From Pseudomonas schmalbachii (GTDB taxonomy: Bacteria > Pseudomonadota > Gammaproteobacteria > Pseudomonadales > Pseudomonadaceae): a stretch of DNA of 64,000 nucleotides. The DNA lies in the NCBI RefSeq assembly GCF_017589465.1, contig NZ_JAELYA010000008.1, forward strand, positions 124,001 to 188,000, written 5' to 3'. How positions within the stretch are numbered: the first letter of the stretch is position 1; each line of letters opens with the position of its first letter. The position numbers were made by a program, and so were the translations under genes. Under the pieces are notes generated by a model that did no database searches, was not told the origin of the DNA, and saw nothing but the letters and a program-made list of their open reading frames with translations. This document shows, piece by piece, positions 53,961 to 63,104 of this stretch.

Positions 53961-55037
53961 ATGACAGCTCATGCAGAGCGGGTGTGGGATGTAGTCATCA
54001 TTGGCGGTGGGCAAGCGGCTTTGGCAACTGCCTATTTCCTTCGCCGCACCGGGCTTTCGTACGTCATGCTCGATGCCGAAGATGCGCCCGGCGGAGCTTG
54101 GCGACATGGCTGGAATTCCCTTCGTCTCTTCTCGCCGGCCACCTGGAGTTCCATTCCCGGCTGGATGATGCCGCCTGTTCAGGATGGCTATCCCTCACGC
54201 GAGCATGTCATCGACTACCTGAGCCGCTACGAGGCGCGCTATCAGTTCAATATTGAGCGGCCAGTGCGTGTCACCTCCGTCGAGCGCCTCGGCGGTGCAT
54301 TGCGTGTTCATTCTCAGCGTGGGTACTGGGATGCCAAAGCAGTGGTCAGTGCCACCGGCACCTGGAGCAACCCCAATATCCCTGCTTATCCCGGTGCCGA
54401 ACTGTTCCGTGGCCAGCAGCTGCATTCAGCTCACTATGTTGAGCCGCAGGCGTTCTCGGGTAAGCGGGTCCTGGTCGTCGGTGGTGGCAACTCCGGGGCC
54501 CAGATTCTCGCAGAGGTTTCCCAAGTAGCGGATGCGACCTGGGTAACGCCCACCGAGCCACTCTTCTTGCCTGATGATGTGGATGGTCGAGTGCTGTTCG
54601 AACGGGCAACAGAGCGCTGGAAAGCGCAGATGGAGGGCCGTGTCATTGAGCAGCCAGTCGGTGGGCTGGGCGATATCGTGATGGTCCCGCCTGTGGTCGA
54701 GGCGCGTGAGCGAGACGTTCTGCATGCTGTGCGGCCTTTCGTTCGTTTCACCCCCGACGGTGTGGTCTGGGCGGACGGCTCGGAGACTGCAGTCGATGCG
54801 GTGATTTGGTGCACCGGATTCAAGCCGGCGCTTGGGCACTTGGCCAGCCTCGGGGTAGTCACTGGTGACGGTCGCGTCGAAGTTTCAGGTACACGGGCAG
54901 TGAATGAGCCTGGCCTTTGGCTAGTGGGTTATGGCGAGTGGACAGGCTCTGCATCCGCGACCTTGATCGGCGTGACGCGCACAGCCCGCAGCACTGTCGC
55001 TGAGATCGAGCAGTTTCTGGTGAAAGCGGAGGCTTGA
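53961..55037 (+). CDS. arsO: ArsO-like flavin-containing monooxygenase
   Basis: The 358-residue flavoprotein has the FAD-binding [15 protein letters not shown] near the N-terminus, the second dinucleotide motif [17 protein letters not shown] (NADPH) near 172, and the ATG-like motif [11 protein letters not shown]. The ArsO family is found in arsenic operons and is thought to act on arsenicals or to supply oxidative chemistry; the exact reaction is not settled. ATG at 53961 follows GGGGTTGGA. It is convergent to arsJ, with a hairpin terminator between them. Confidence 0.8.
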   Translation: MTAHAERVWDVVIIGGGQAALATAYFLRRTGLSYVMLDAEDAPGGAWRHGWNSLRLFSPATWSSIPGWMMPPVQDGYPSREHVIDYLSRYEARYQFNIERPVRVTSVERLGGALRVHSQRGYWDAKAVVSATGTWSNPNIPAYPGAELFRGQQLHSAHYVEPQAFSGKRVLVVGGGNSGAQILAEVSQVADATWVTPTEPLFLPDDVDGRVLFERATERWKAQMEGRVIEQPVGGLGDIVMVPPVVEARERDVLHAVRPFVRFTPDGVVWADGSETAVDAVIWCTGFKPALGHLASLGVVTGDGRVEVSGTRAVNEPGLWLVGYGEWTGSASATLIGVTRTARSTVAEIEQFLVKAEA

Positions 55038-55047
55038 GTGCCTCCGC
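55026..55047. terminator. Terminator hairpin between convergent arsO and arsJ
   Basis: Eight-base-pair stem GCGGAGGC/GCCTCCGC with loop TTGAGT that contains the arsO stop codon, followed by TCTCCCTCC. It can serve both convergent genes; the tail is only weakly U-rich. Confidence 0.65.
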
Positions 55048-55060
55048 TCTCCCTCCGTGA

Positions 55061-56293
55061 TCAGTGGGTCTGCTGCGCCATTTCGCTGTGTCTGGGCAAC
55101 CCGATCGAGATGAGCGCGGCAGCCAGTACGAAAATGCTCGAAACCCACAGGCAGGCCTGCAAACCGTAGGCTTGGAACACCCAGCCTGACAGCAGTGTCC
55201 CGACCAGCCGCCCCAAGGCGTTGGACATGTAGTAGAAGCCTACGTCCAGCGAGACCCCATCTTCCTTGGCATAGCTGACAATCAGGTAGCTGTGCAACGA
55301 GGAGTTCACCGCGAACAGCACGCCGAACAGCATCAGCCCACCGAGCAACACCACCTGCGCCGACCAGCCTGCTGATAGGCCCACGGCAATAAGCGCAGGC
55401 AGTCCGGCCAGGGCGAGAGCCCAGATAAATGCCGCTCGGCCGTCGGGCACATGACCACGCTTCTTGCCGGTGATGTGAGGAGCAAACGACTGGACGATGC
55501 CGTAGCCAATGATCCACGCGGCGAGAAAGCCGCCGACCAGCCAGAAGTCCCAGCCAAATGCGGTGCTCAGGTACACCGGCAGCGCCACGACGAACCAGAC
55601 GTCCCGGGCACCGAAGAGAAACAACCGTGCGGCCGAGAGGATGTTGATGGCTCGGCTCTTGGACAGCATGTCGCGGAATTTGGGTTTGGCCTTGGCTTTA
55701 CCCAAGTCCTTTTTCAGCAGCACCAGACTGCCGATCCAGATCAGGGCCAATACAGCCGCCATGGCCAGCACCGCCAGGGTGAAGCCGAGCAACGCGAGCA
55801 ATGCTCCGCCGAGGAAAAAGCCCACACCTTTGAGCGCGTTCTTCGAGCCCGTCAGGATGGCCACCCATTTGTAGAGCGTCCCCTGTTGGCTGTCCGGTAC
55901 CAGGAGCTTGATGGAGCTCTTGGCGCTCATCTTGTTCAGGTCCTTGGCGATGCCGGACAGCGCCTGGGCGGCCATCACCCACGGTACCGTCAGCCAGGCT
56001 GCCGGCACCGTGAGCATCAGCAGTGCAAAGACCTGCATGCCCAAGCCGATGTTCATGGTGCGGTTGAGCCCTAGGCGGGCGCCGAGGTAGCCACCCACCA
56101 GGTTAGTGATCACGCCGAACACTTCGTAGAACAGGAACAGCGCGGCGATCTGCAGCGGCGTGTAGCCCAGCGAATGGAAGTGCAGTACCACCAACATGCG
56201 TAATGCGCCGTCGGTAAGGGTGAAGGCCCAGTAGTTGCCGGTAACCAGCAGGTACTGACGCACTTCCGCAGACAGGGCTGACAACGCCTTCAT
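55061..56293 (-). CDS. arsJ: ArsJ, organoarsenical efflux permease (MFS)
   Basis: The 410-residue major-facilitator transporter has about 12 hydrophobic segments and matches ArsJ in NYWAFTLTDGALRMLVVLHF at its start and in SGIAKDLNKMSAKSSIKLLV. ArsJ exports 1-arseno-3-phosphoglycerate, which decays outside to arsenate. It is the last gene of the minus-strand arsenic operon, nine bases after the GAPDH gene that makes its substrate, as in known gapdh-arsJ pairs. Confidence 0.93.
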   Translation of the reverse strand: MKALSALSAEVRQYLLVTGNYWAFTLTDGALRMLVVLHFHSLGYTPLQIAALFLFYEVFGVITNLVGGYLGARLGLNRTMNIGLGMQVFALLMLTVPAAWLTVPWVMAAQALSGIAKDLNKMSAKSSIKLLVPDSQQGTLYKWVAILTGSKNALKGVGFFLGGALLALLGFTLAVLAMAAVLALIWIGSLVLLKKDLGKAKAKPKFRDMLSKSRAINILSAARLFLFGARDVWFVVALPVYLSTAFGWDFWLVGGFLAAWIIGYGIVQSFAPHITGKKRGHVPDGRAAFIWALALAGLPALIAVGLSAGWSAQVVLLGGLMLFGVLFAVNSSLHSYLIVSYAKEDGVSLDVGFYYMSNALGRLVGTLLSGWVFQAYGLQACLWVSSIFVLAAALISIGLPRHSEMAQQTH

Positions 56294-56302
56294 GATCGCT
56301 GT

Positions 56303-57307
56303 TTACTCCGCTGCGCCGACCAAGCGGGCCAGTTCCGCAGCACGGTTGGCGTAGCCCCATTCGTTGTCATACCAGGCGTAGAGCTTCACCTGGGTGCCAT
56401 TGACCACCAATGTCGACAGCGCGTCGATGATCGAGGAGCGCGGATCGGTGCGGTAGTCGATGGACACCAAGGGGCGCTCTTCGTAGCCCAGGATGTCTTT
56501 CAACGGGCCTTCGGCCGCAGCCTTCAGCAGCGCGTTGACCTCTTCAGCTGTTGTTTCGCGCTCCACTTCGAACACGCAGTCGGTCAGCGAGGCGTTGGCC
56601 AGCGGTACGCGCACGGCGTGACCATTCAACTTGCCGCGCAGCTCGGGGAAGATCTCTGCAATCGCAGTAGCCGAGCCCGTGGTGGTCGGGATCAGGCTCA
56701 TGCCCGAGGCTCGGGCGCGGCGCAGGTCCTTGTGCGGCGTATCGAGGATGCTCTGGGTGTTGGTGAGGTCGTGGATGGTGGTGATCGATCCGTGGCGGAT
56801 GCCCAGGTTCTCGTGAATCACCTTGACCACCGGGGCCAGGCAGTTGGTAGTGCACGAGGCGGCGGTAACGATGCGATGCTGCGCCGGGTCGAACAGGTGC
56901 TGGTTGACGCCCATCACCACGTTCAGTGCGCCTTTCTCCTTCACTGGAGCGCAGACCACCACACGTTTGACACCCTGATCCAGATACGCCTGGAGCACGG
57001 CTACCGATTTCATCTTGCCGCTGGCCTCGATGACCAGGTCGCAGCCCGACCAGTCGGTGTCGGCGATGGTCTTGTTCGCGGTGACCTTGATGCGCTTGCC
57101 CGCGATCACTACCGCGTCGCCTTCTGCATGGGCTTCACGGTGCCAGCGGCCGTGGACCGAGTCGAAGTTGATCAGGTGGGCATGGGTCTCGGCGTCGCCG
57201 GCCGGGTCATTGATCTGCACAAACTCGAACTCTGGCCAGTCCCAGGACGCGCGCAGCGCCAAGCGACCGATGCGGCCAAACCCATTGATGCCTACTTTGA
57301 TTGCCAT
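56303..57307 (-). CDS. ArsJ-associated glyceraldehyde-3-phosphate dehydrogenase
   Basis: The 334-residue GAPDH has the NAD-binding [13 protein letters not shown] and the catalytic cysteine in [17 protein letters not shown], with [11 protein letters not shown] at the C-terminus. In arsenic operons this enzyme uses arsenate in place of phosphate, forming 1-arseno-3-phosphoglycerate for export by ArsJ. The location between the phosphatase and arsJ, in the same operon, supports this special role rather than central glycolysis. Confidence 0.92.
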   Translation of the reverse strand: MAIKVGINGFGRIGRLALRASWDWPEFEFVQINDPAGDAETHAHLINFDSVHGRWHREAHAEGDAVVIAGKRIKVTANKTIADTDWSGCDLVIEASGKMKSVAVLQAYLDQGVKRVVVCAPVKEKGALNVVMGVNQHLFDPAQHRIVTAASCTTNCLAPVVKVIHENLGIRHGSITTIHDLTNTQSILDTPHKDLRRARASGMSLIPTTTGSATAIAEIFPELRGKLNGHAVRVPLANASLTDCVFEVERETTAEEVNALLKAAAEGPLKDILGYEERPLVSIDYRTDPRSSIIDALSTLVVNGTQVKLYAWYDNEWGYANRAAELARLVGAAE

Positions 57308-57339
57308 GTTGTTGTTCTCGCGTAGCCGTCAGGGGACGG

Positions 57340-57843
57340 TCAGAGGGTATTGGCGAACTGGTTGATGTAGTCGACGTGCGCAGGGTTCTGAATTGCACGT
57401 GGGCGCAGGGCCTGGACCTGAGCAACAGCTTCCTGCACGGGAATGCCGCACTCGATCATCAGGCGGGCCGCAAACAGGCCGGTGCGGCCGGAGCCGCCTT
57501 TGCAGTGAATGGCGATCGTCTTGCCAGTCATCACCAACTCTTTCAGGCGTTCCCGGTGGATCTCCCAGGCGGCAGCAAAGGGCTCGCCGGGCGCCTGGTC
57601 GTCTTCCACCGGCAGGTGGAACCATTCGAGGCCCAGCAGTTGGCACTCCTCGGGCAGCAGGTCGATCTCGTTCTGCAGCAGCTCTTCACTCGGCATCAGT
57701 GTGACCAGTGCACTCGCACCGGCCTCGCGCAGCGTTGCCAACGCTTGAGATACCGAGGTGTCCTTGGTACCAGGGCACGGGGTGAAGATCAGCTGGCCGA
57801 TCAGCTCGGGAGTCGCCAGCACGGAATACGGGTGCAGTTGCAT
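57340..57843 (-). CDS. Protein tyrosine/dual-specificity phosphatase-like protein in ars operon
   Basis: The 167-residue protein has the CX5R phosphatase loop in AIHCKGGSGRTGLFAARL and an aspartate-containing WFHLPVEDDQAP segment that fits the general-acid loop. This class often appears in gapdh-arsJ operons; its substrate is not established and could be an arseno- or phospho-metabolite. It lies 32 bases upstream of the GAPDH gene and 12 downstream of arsH. Confidence 0.8.
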   Translation of the reverse strand: MQLHPYSVLATPELIGQLIFTPCPGTKDTSVSQALATLREAGASALVTLMPSEELLQNEIDLLPEECQLLGLEWFHLPVEDDQAPGEPFAAAWEIHRERLKELVMTGKTIAIHCKGGSGRTGLFAARLMIECGIPVQEAVAQVQALRPRAIQNPAHVDYINQFANTL

Positions 57844-57855
57844 GCTCAGAAAGCC

Positions 57856-58572
57856 TCAGATGGATCGTTGATTAACGCGTTTGGAAAGTTCTTCAGCCGA
57901 CTCCTTGCGCTCGGAGTAGCGATCGACCAAGTAGTCGGAGCGATCACGAAGTAGCAGGGTGAACTTCACCAGCTCCTCCATCACGTCAACGACACGGTCG
58001 TAGAACGCCGAGGGCTTCATGCGGCCGGCCTCGTCGAACTCCAGGTAGGCCTTGGGTACGGACGACTGGTTGGGGATGGTGAACATGCGCATCCAGCGAC
58101 CGAGGACGCGCAGCTGGTTGACCACGTTGAACGACTGCGAGCCGCCGCAGACCTGCATCACCGCGAGGGTCTTGCCTTGCGTCGGGCGCACGGCGCCCAT
58201 GCTCAGTGGAATCCAGTCGATCTGCGACTTGAACACGCCGGTCATCGCGCCGTGGCGCTCAGGCGAGCACCAGACCATGCCTTCCGACCACAGCACCAGG
58301 TCACGTAGTTCCTTGACCATGGGGTGGTCATCGGGCACGTCATCCGCCAGTGGCAGGCCTGTGGGATTGAAGATCCGCGTCTCCGCACCGAAGTGCTCCA
58401 GCAGGCGTGCCGCTTCTTCTGTCAGCAGACGGCTGAAGGAGCGTTCGCGTGTCGACCCGTACAGCAGCAGGATGCGCGGTTTATGGGTGGACTGCTGCTC
58501 GATCGCGAGCTTGTCGGTGGACGGCAGGTCGACCAGTTCGTTGTCGATGTTGGGGATGTGGTGTTCGGTCAT
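57856..58572 (-). CDS. arsH: ArsH, NADPH-dependent FMN oxidoreductase
   Basis: The 238-residue flavodoxin-like protein has the FMN-binding [20 protein letters not shown] and the conserved [20 protein letters not shown] and [18 protein letters not shown] segments of ArsH. ArsH oxidises trivalent organoarsenicals to less toxic pentavalent forms. ATG at 58572 is used because [10 protein letters not shown] matches the family; the frame upstream lies in the acr3 gene end. It is four bases downstream of acr3. Confidence 0.94.
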   Translation of the reverse strand: MTEHHIPNIDNELVDLPSTDKLAIEQQSTHKPRILLLYGSTRERSFSRLLTEEAARLLEHFGAETRIFNPTGLPLADDVPDDHPMVKELRDLVLWSEGMVWCSPERHGAMTGVFKSQIDWIPLSMGAVRPTQGKTLAVMQVCGGSQSFNVVNQLRVLGRWMRMFTIPNQSSVPKAYLEFDEAGRMKPSAFYDRVVDVMEELVKFTLLLRDRSDYLVDRYSERKESAEELSKRVNQRSI

Positions 58573-58576
58573 GATT

Positions 58577-59638
58577 TTACTCCTGAGACAAGGCACCAGA
58601 GGGCTGATCAAACCAGCGGCGTTTGAGCCACAAGGCCACACCCACCAGTGAGATCAGAACCGGCACTTCCACCAAGGGGCCGATGACGGTGGCAAAGGCG
58701 ACCGGCGAAGCGAGGCCGAAGGTAGCGATGGCCACGGCAATGGCCAGTTCGAAGTTGTTGCTTGCTGCGGTGAACGCCAGCGCGGTGGTGCGTGGGTAGT
58801 CGGCCTCCAGCAGCTTGCCCATCCAGAAGCTGATGAAGAACATCACCACGAAGTAGATGGTCAGCGGGATGGCGATGCGCAGCACATCCAGCGGCAGCTG
58901 CAGCACCATGTCGCCCTTCAGGCTGAACATGGCCACGATGGTCAGCAGCAACGCCACGAGGGTCAGCGGACTGATCTTCGGAATGAAGCGCTCCTGGTAC
59001 CAGGTCTCGCCCTTGCTACTGATCAGGATCTTGCGGGTCAGGAAGCCGGCCAAGAACGGGATGCCCAGATAGATCAGCACCGACTGAGCGATGTCGAGGA
59101 AGCTGGTCTCGATCACGCTACCCTCAAGGCCAAACAGTGGCGGCAGCAGGCCCAGGAAGATCCAGGCGTACACGCTGAAGAACAGGATCTGGAAAATGCT
59201 GTTGAAGGCGACCAGGCCTGCCACGTACTGGTTGTTGCCACCGGCGATCTGGTTCCACACCAGCACCATGGCGATACAGCGCGCCAAGCCGATGAGGATC
59301 AGGCCGGTCATGTACTCGGGCTTGTCGGAGAGGAACACTACCGCCAGCCCGAACATCAGCACTGGGCCGATCACCCAGTTCTGGATCAGCGACAGTACGA
59401 GGATGCGCTTGTCCTTGAAAACCTGAGGCAGTTCCTCGTATTTCACCTTCGCCAGCGGCGGGTACATCATGACGATGAGGCCAATCGCGATGGGGATGTT
59501 TGTCGAGCCTACCGACAGGCTGTTCAGCCACGCGGGCAATCCTTGGAACAAACTGCCCAGGGCGATACCCAGGCCCATGGCCAGAAAGATCCAGACCGTC
59601 AGGTAACGGTCGAGGAAGGAAAGTCGGCTTTTGCTCAT
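58577..59638 (-). CDS. acr3: ACR3-family arsenite efflux transporter
   Basis: The 353-residue membrane protein has about ten membrane helices. The conserved cysteine of ACR3 is in [20 protein letters not shown], and the signature [21 protein letters not shown] is near the C-terminus. It expels arsenite formed by the two ArsC reductases, driven by proton motive force. Annotated arsB in some genomes though unrelated to ArsB. It lies 18 bases after arsC in the operon. Confidence 0.95.
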   Translation of the reverse strand: MSKSRLSFLDRYLTVWIFLAMGLGIALGSLFQGLPAWLNSLSVGSTNIPIAIGLIVMMYPPLAKVKYEELPQVFKDKRILVLSLIQNWVIGPVLMFGLAVVFLSDKPEYMTGLILIGLARCIAMVLVWNQIAGGNNQYVAGLVAFNSIFQILFFSVYAWIFLGLLPPLFGLEGSVIETSFLDIAQSVLIYLGIPFLAGFLTRKILISSKGETWYQERFIPKISPLTLVALLLTIVAMFSLKGDMVLQLPLDVLRIAIPLTIYFVVMFFISFWMGKLLEADYPRTTALAFTAASNNFELAIAVAIATFGLASPVAFATVIGPLVEVPVLISLVGVALWLKRRWFDQPSGALSQE

Positions 59639-59656
59639 GGTGGATCTCCCTAAACG

Positions 59657-60127
59657 TCAGAGCGTTCCGATGCGGACCAGCTCGACCTTGAGCTGCGCGG
59701 CATCCAGTTGTTCAAAAGGCAGTGCGAGGAATGCCTTGAGGCGTCGCTTGATCTGCTCAAGCGTGATGTCGAAAGCCGCATCCAATTCGGCGGCGCTACC
59801 CTGCAGGTCCGAAGGATCGGAAAGCCCCCAATGGGCTTTTACTGCCGGCCCGAAGAACACAGGGCAGGCTTCGCCGGCGGCCTTGTCGCAGACGGTGATG
59901 ACGAAGTCCGGTGCCAGCTCGGCGTGTGCATCGCTGGATTTGCTGCTCAGGCCATCGGTGGAAATACCGGCGCGCTGCAGCGCGGAGATGGACAGCGGAT
60001 GTACCTCGCCTTTGGGCTGGCTGCCGGCGCTGTAGGCCTTCATACCGGCCGGGGCCAGGTGGTTGAACACGGCTTCTGACAGGATGCTGCGGCAGCTATT
60101 GGCGGTGCAGAGGAACAGAACTTTCAT
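59657..60127 (-). CDS. arsC: Arsenate reductase ArsC (low-molecular-weight phosphatase type)
   Basis: The 156-residue reductase has the N-terminal catalytic loop FLCTANSCRS (CX5R, Cys7-Arg13) and the pair of additional redox cysteines in TVCDKAAGEACPVF that relay electrons to thioredoxin. It reduces arsenate to arsenite. The ATG at 60127 starts MKVLFLC as is normal for the family; the upstream extension overlaps arsR. It lies 19 bases after arsR. Confidence 0.94.
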   Translation of the reverse strand: MKVLFLCTANSCRSILSEAVFNHLAPAGMKAYSAGSQPKGEVHPLSISALQRAGISTDGLSSKSSDAHAELAPDFVITVCDKAAGEACPVFFGPAVKAHWGLSDPSDLQGSAAELDAAFDITLEQIKRRLKAFLALPFEQLDAAQLKVELVRIGTL

Positions 60128-60146
60128 CGGTTTTGCTCGGCAATGA

Positions 60147-60503
60147 TTAGCAGCAGGTGGCGACGCGCTGTGGGCGGTCACCCATGGCGTCCAGTCGAGT
60201 GGAACTGCTGTTCAGCCACTCACCATTGGCCTCCAGCGTCGTTTCCAGGATCTCGCGTACCCAGGCGGGCAGCTCTGGATGCAGTCGGTAGTACACCCAT
60301 TGGCCCTGGCGGCGGTCTGCCAGAAGGTCACAGGTGCGCAACTGCGCCAGGTGGCGGGAAACCTTGGGCTGGCTTTCTTCCAGCGCACAGATCAGCTCAC
60401 AGACGCAGAGCTCTTCCTCGCGGGCGATCAGCAGCATCATCCGAATGCGGTTCTCGTCGGCGAGGCATTTGAAAACCTTGGTAGGGGTCAGTGGATCAGT
60501 CAT
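60147..60503 (-). CDS. arsR: ArsR-family arsenite-responsive repressor
   Basis: The 118-residue winged-helix repressor has the arsenite-binding CxC in EEELCVCELICALEESQPKV (Cys33, Cys35) at the start of the recognition region, and RHLAQLRTCDLLADRRQGQW in the wing. An extra CC pair ends the protein. It should derepress the operon on arsenite binding. ATG at 60503 is used; a GTG directly before it is possible. It sits second in the operon, eight bases after the first arsC. Confidence 0.93.
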   Translation of the reverse strand: MTDPLTPTKVFKCLADENRIRMMLLIAREEELCVCELICALEESQPKVSRHLAQLRTCDLLADRRQGQWVYYRLHPELPAWVREILETTLEANGEWLNSSSTRLDAMGDRPQRVATCC

Positions 60504-60511
60504 CACGATTC

Positions 60512-60925
60512 TCAGTGTTTGGTTTTCACGAGGACGAACATCTTGATGCGCTCATGGATTTCGTGAAGCGTGTGGCGGAAGGCATCGTGCTTGTCGCTGG
60601 TGACTGGATCTTCGAAGTGCCACATCAGGCGCTCCCCGAATTCCGGCAGGAACTGGCATTCCAGCGCCGCCTTGTCGCAAAGGGTGATGACGTAGTCGAA
60701 GTGTCCGTCGACGAACTCATCCATGGATTTGCTGCGCAGGCCGCTGGCATCGATACCGAGGTGCTCAAGCGCCGCGTAGGTACGCGGATCGACCTCGCCA
60801 GGCTGAGTGCCGGCGCTGAAAGCTTCAAAACGCACAGGGTCTGTGTGTCGGAGCAATGCTTCGGCGAGCTGGGAGCGAGCAGCGTTTGCGGTGCAAACAA
60901 ACAGGACGCGGATCTTGCCAGTCAT
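60512..60925 (-). CDS. arsC: Second arsenate reductase ArsC
   Basis: First gene of the minus-strand ars operon, 137 residues. It has CX5R in VLFVCTANAARSQLAEALL (Cys11-Arg17) and the redox cysteines in TLCDKAALECQFLPEF. It resembles the thioredoxin-coupled reductases but is clearly diverged from the paralogue at 59657-60127. ATG at 60925 (MTGKIRVLF) is preferred; the open frame extends into the promoter region. Two reductases in one operon may differ in electron donor. Confidence 0.9.
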   Translation of the reverse strand: MTGKIRVLFVCTANAARSQLAEALLRHTDPVRFEAFSAGTQPGEVDPRTYAALEHLGIDASGLRSKSMDEFVDGHFDYVITLCDKAALECQFLPEFGERLMWHFEDPVTSDKHDAFRHTLHEIHERIKMFVLVKTKH

Positions 60926-60939
60926 CACGAGGTTCTCTG

Positions 60940-60981
60940 CGTGTATATGGTTTTTCGAATATACGCTTTTTCGAATGTATC
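60940..60981. promoter_or_regulatory. Promoter/operator region of the ars operon with repeated TTTTTCGAAT
   Basis: About 15 bases upstream of the first arsC start, the element TTTTTCGAAT occurs twice about 16-17 bases apart, and GTATAT pairs with ATATAC around the first copy. Such an AT-rich element with dyad symmetry next to an arsR operon is a likely ArsR site. It differs from the palindrome in front of the second arsR gene, so two repressors with separate sites are probable. Confidence 0.5.
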
Positions 60982-61010
60982 GCAACCCTCTACGGACGGG
61001 ATGGCTTTAC

Positions 61011-61032
61011 ATGTGCATATTCGTGCACATAT
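61011..61032. promoter_or_regulatory. Operator palindrome upstream of the second arsR
   Basis: Perfect 7-base inverted repeat ATGTGCA-N6-TGCACAT (61011-61030) extended by AT, 10 bases before the arsR start at 61042. A related sequence (16 of 22 positions identical) lies at 61404-61425, supporting a specific repressor site. Confidence 0.65.
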
Positions 61033-61041
61033 ATTGGCGGC

Positions 61042-61380
61042 ATGACGACCAACCAGAACCTCCGCACCCAAGCCATCGACGCTGCCATCGAGTCGCTGGA
61101 CGAAGCCTTCTTCAAAGCACTCTGCGAGCCCTCCAGGGTCGCGGTGTTTAAGCGTGTGCTCCTGCTGGGCCGGGCGGATGTCGGTGAAATCGCCAAAGAG
61201 CTGCCGCAGGAGCGCTCGGTGGTCTCCAGGCACCTACAGGTGCTGCACGACGCCCAGATCGTGAAGGCCACCAAGATGGGCAGGCAGGTGTTCTACGAAG
61301 TGAATGGTGGGGCGATCGTCGAGCGCCTTGAGGGCCTGCTCCAGCGAACCAAGGGTCTGGTGTCGCTGTGCTGCCCGTAG
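61042..61380 (+). CDS. ArsR/SmtB-family repressor (second)
   Basis: The 112-residue winged-helix protein has the HTH VGEIAKELPQERSVVSRHLQVLHDAQI and wing ATKMGRQVFYEVNGG. The canonical CxC is absent; a CC pair at the C-terminus (LVSLCCP) and the cysteine in FKALCEPSRVAVF are the possible arsenic ligands. It probably controls itself and the following flavoprotein gene, as both have the same palindrome in front. Start is ATG at 61042. It is divergent from the main ars operon. Confidence 0.88.
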   Translation: MTTNQNLRTQAIDAAIESLDEAFFKALCEPSRVAVFKRVLLLGRADVGEIAKELPQERSVVSRHLQVLHDAQIVKATKMGRQVFYEVNGGAIVERLEGLLQRTKGLVSLCCP

Positions 61381-61403
61381 CTCGTGCCCTTTTTTGCCCT
61401 GAT

Positions 61404-61425
61404 ATATGCATGAGTGCGCACATAT
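61404..61425. promoter_or_regulatory. Second copy of the ArsR2-type operator before the arsO-like gene
   Basis: ATATGCATGAGTGCGCACATAT matches the 61011-61032 palindrome in 16 of 22 positions, in the same orientation, and overlaps the start codon of the gene at 61424. Binding here would block transcription or translation start of that gene. Confidence 0.5.
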
Positions 61426-62566
61426 GAATAAATCGAGTCGCGCGGTGGATGTGATCGTCATCGGTGGTGGGCAAGCGGGTTTGGCGCTTGGCTGGCATTT
61501 GCAGCAACACAGCTTGGACTTTCTGATCCTGGATGAGCAGATGCGCCCAGGCGGAAACTGGCGTAACTATTACGACAGCCTGCAACTGTTCTCCCCGGCA
61601 GAGTATTCAGCGCTACCGGGAATGGTGTTTCCCGGCGATCCCCAGGGCTACCCACTGCGAGACGAAGTAGTGCAGTACCTGGAGGCATACGCCGCCGAGT
61701 TTCAACTGCCCTTTGAGGGCGGCACCCGAGTGCTGGAAGTCGTGCAGAAGGACAAAGCATTCGAAGTTCGCGCTGCCAACGGATCGACCTTCACGGCGCG
61801 TGCGGTGGTCGTGGCATCAGGGGGCTTCAGCCGTCCAAGCACGCCTGACATCCCTGGCCTGGAAAGCTTTTCAGGTACCTGCCTGCACAGCTCGGCGTAT
61901 CGAACGCCTGAGGCCTTTGCCGGCCAGCGCGTCGTCGTGGTCGGCGCGGCGAACTCGGCGGTTCAAATTGCCTATGAGCTTGCCGGCGTTGCGCAGGTAG
62001 TGCTCGCGACCCGCGAGAAGATCCGCTTCTTCCCCCAGCGGATCCTGGGGCTCGATTTTCATGCCTGGCTGAAATTCACCCGGTTGGAGCACACGCGATG
62101 GTTGAGTGACCAGAGCACGCCTGTACTGGATACCGGCAAGTATCGGAAAGCCCTGGATACCGAGCGGCTTCAGCGCAAAGCGATGTTCCAGCAGGTGTTG
62201 CCCGAAGGCGTTGTCTGGCCGGATGGAACCACCCACCAGGCCGACGCGCTGATTTTCGCCACGGGCTTCCGGCCGAACCTGGAGTTTCTGGCACGCCTTC
62301 CAGTCGCCGACCAGCACGGTCGTGTCCTGCAGCGAAACGGCGTGGCAGATCAGGTGCCCGGCCTGTACTTCGTCGGGCTGCCCAAGCAAAGGAACTTCGC
62401 CTCGGCAACCCTCAGGGGTGTAGGGGCTGACGCGGGCTACCTCATGCCCCGGCTGCTTCGTCATCTGGACCGGGTTGGTTCGACGGAAACACCCGCTCAA
62501 CGATCACGCAATCCAGCCAACGGCCTTCAAGGCAAGCGTGCTTCTCATAGACGCCAACCGTCCTGA
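61424..62566 (+). CDS. Second ArsO-like flavin monooxygenase
   Basis: The 380-residue protein has FAD-binding VIVIGGGQAGLALGWHLQ, NADPH-binding VVVVGAANSAVQIAYEL and LIFATGFRPNLEFLARL. It parallels the arsO-like protein at 53961-55037 but is clearly distinct. The ATG at 61424 is preceded by a poor ribosome site. Its last 30-odd residues (ETPAQRSRNPANGLQGKR) are read antisense through the 3' part of the convergent acetyltransferase gene and look unlike the family, so the original stop was probably lost. Confidence 0.82.
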   Translation: MNKSSRAVDVIVIGGGQAGLALGWHLQQHSLDFLILDEQMRPGGNWRNYYDSLQLFSPAEYSALPGMVFPGDPQGYPLRDEVVQYLEAYAAEFQLPFEGGTRVLEVVQKDKAFEVRAANGSTFTARAVVVASGGFSRPSTPDIPGLESFSGTCLHSSAYRTPEAFAGQRVVVVGAANSAVQIAYELAGVAQVVLATREKIRFFPQRILGLDFHAWLKFTRLEHTRWLSDQSTPVLDTGKYRKALDTERLQRKAMFQQVLPEGVVWPDGTTHQADALIFATGFRPNLEFLARLPVADQHGRVLQRNGVADQVPGLYFVGLPKQRNFASATLRGVGADAGYLMPRLLRHLDRVGSTETPAQRSRNPANGLQGKRASHRRQPS

Positions 62567-62966
62567 AACCGCAGGACTGACAGAGCGCAAGGCTCGCCTC
62601 GTTGAAGGTGAAAATGCGGGAGAGGACCTTCCAGAAGCCGCGTGCCTCAGCCTCACGGAGCAATGCCTTGAGCAGCGCCTTGCCGATGCCACGTCCGCGG
62701 ACGTCACGGCGCAGATAGATCGAGAAGTCGGCGATGCCGGCGTAGCACGAACGAGCGCGGTAGCTGCTCAGGTTTGCCCACGCCACTACCGCGCCGTCGA
62801 CCTCGACGACCAGCACCGGGTAACGGGACATATCGGCAACCCACGGCTGCACATCCATAGCAGTGCGCGGCTGGGTCTCGAACGTAGAGCTGCGGTCTTC
62901 GATCCCCTGGTTGTAGATCTCGGCAATGGCCTGGACATCGCTGAGTTGAGCAAGGCGGATGTGCAT
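62442..62966 (-). CDS. arsN1: GNAT acetyltransferase ArsN1-like (arsinothricin/phosphinothricin type)
   Basis: The 174-residue GNAT protein starts IRLAQLSDVQAIAEIYNQGI and has the acetyl-CoA loop RRDVRGRGIGKALLKALL and FNEASLALCQSCGFRTVGVY, all typical of phosphinothricin acetyltransferases and ArsN1. In arsenic clusters ArsN1 acetylates the antibiotic arsinothricin. ATG at 62966 follows GGAAG. It is convergent with and overlaps the 3' end of the flavoprotein gene by 125 bases. Confidence 0.85.
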   Translation of the reverse strand: MHIRLAQLSDVQAIAEIYNQGIEDRSSTFETQPRTAMDVQPWVADMSRYPVLVVEVDGAVVAWANLSSYRARSCYAGIADFSIYLRRDVRGRGIGKALLKALLREAEARGFWKVLSRIFTFNEASLALCQSCGFRTVGVYEKHACLEGRWLDCVIVERVFPSNQPGPDDEAAGA

Positions 62967-63104
62967 CTGACTTCCTTTCGCGGGAACTAGTGGTTAGAGG
63001 GCTGCATTTTTCTTTCGGCAACTGCCTATTCACCCCCCGGCGTACCAGCACTGTACAACGCGGGCATGGGGATTTTCACATTTCGGCGGCGACTGTCCGA
63101 GCAA

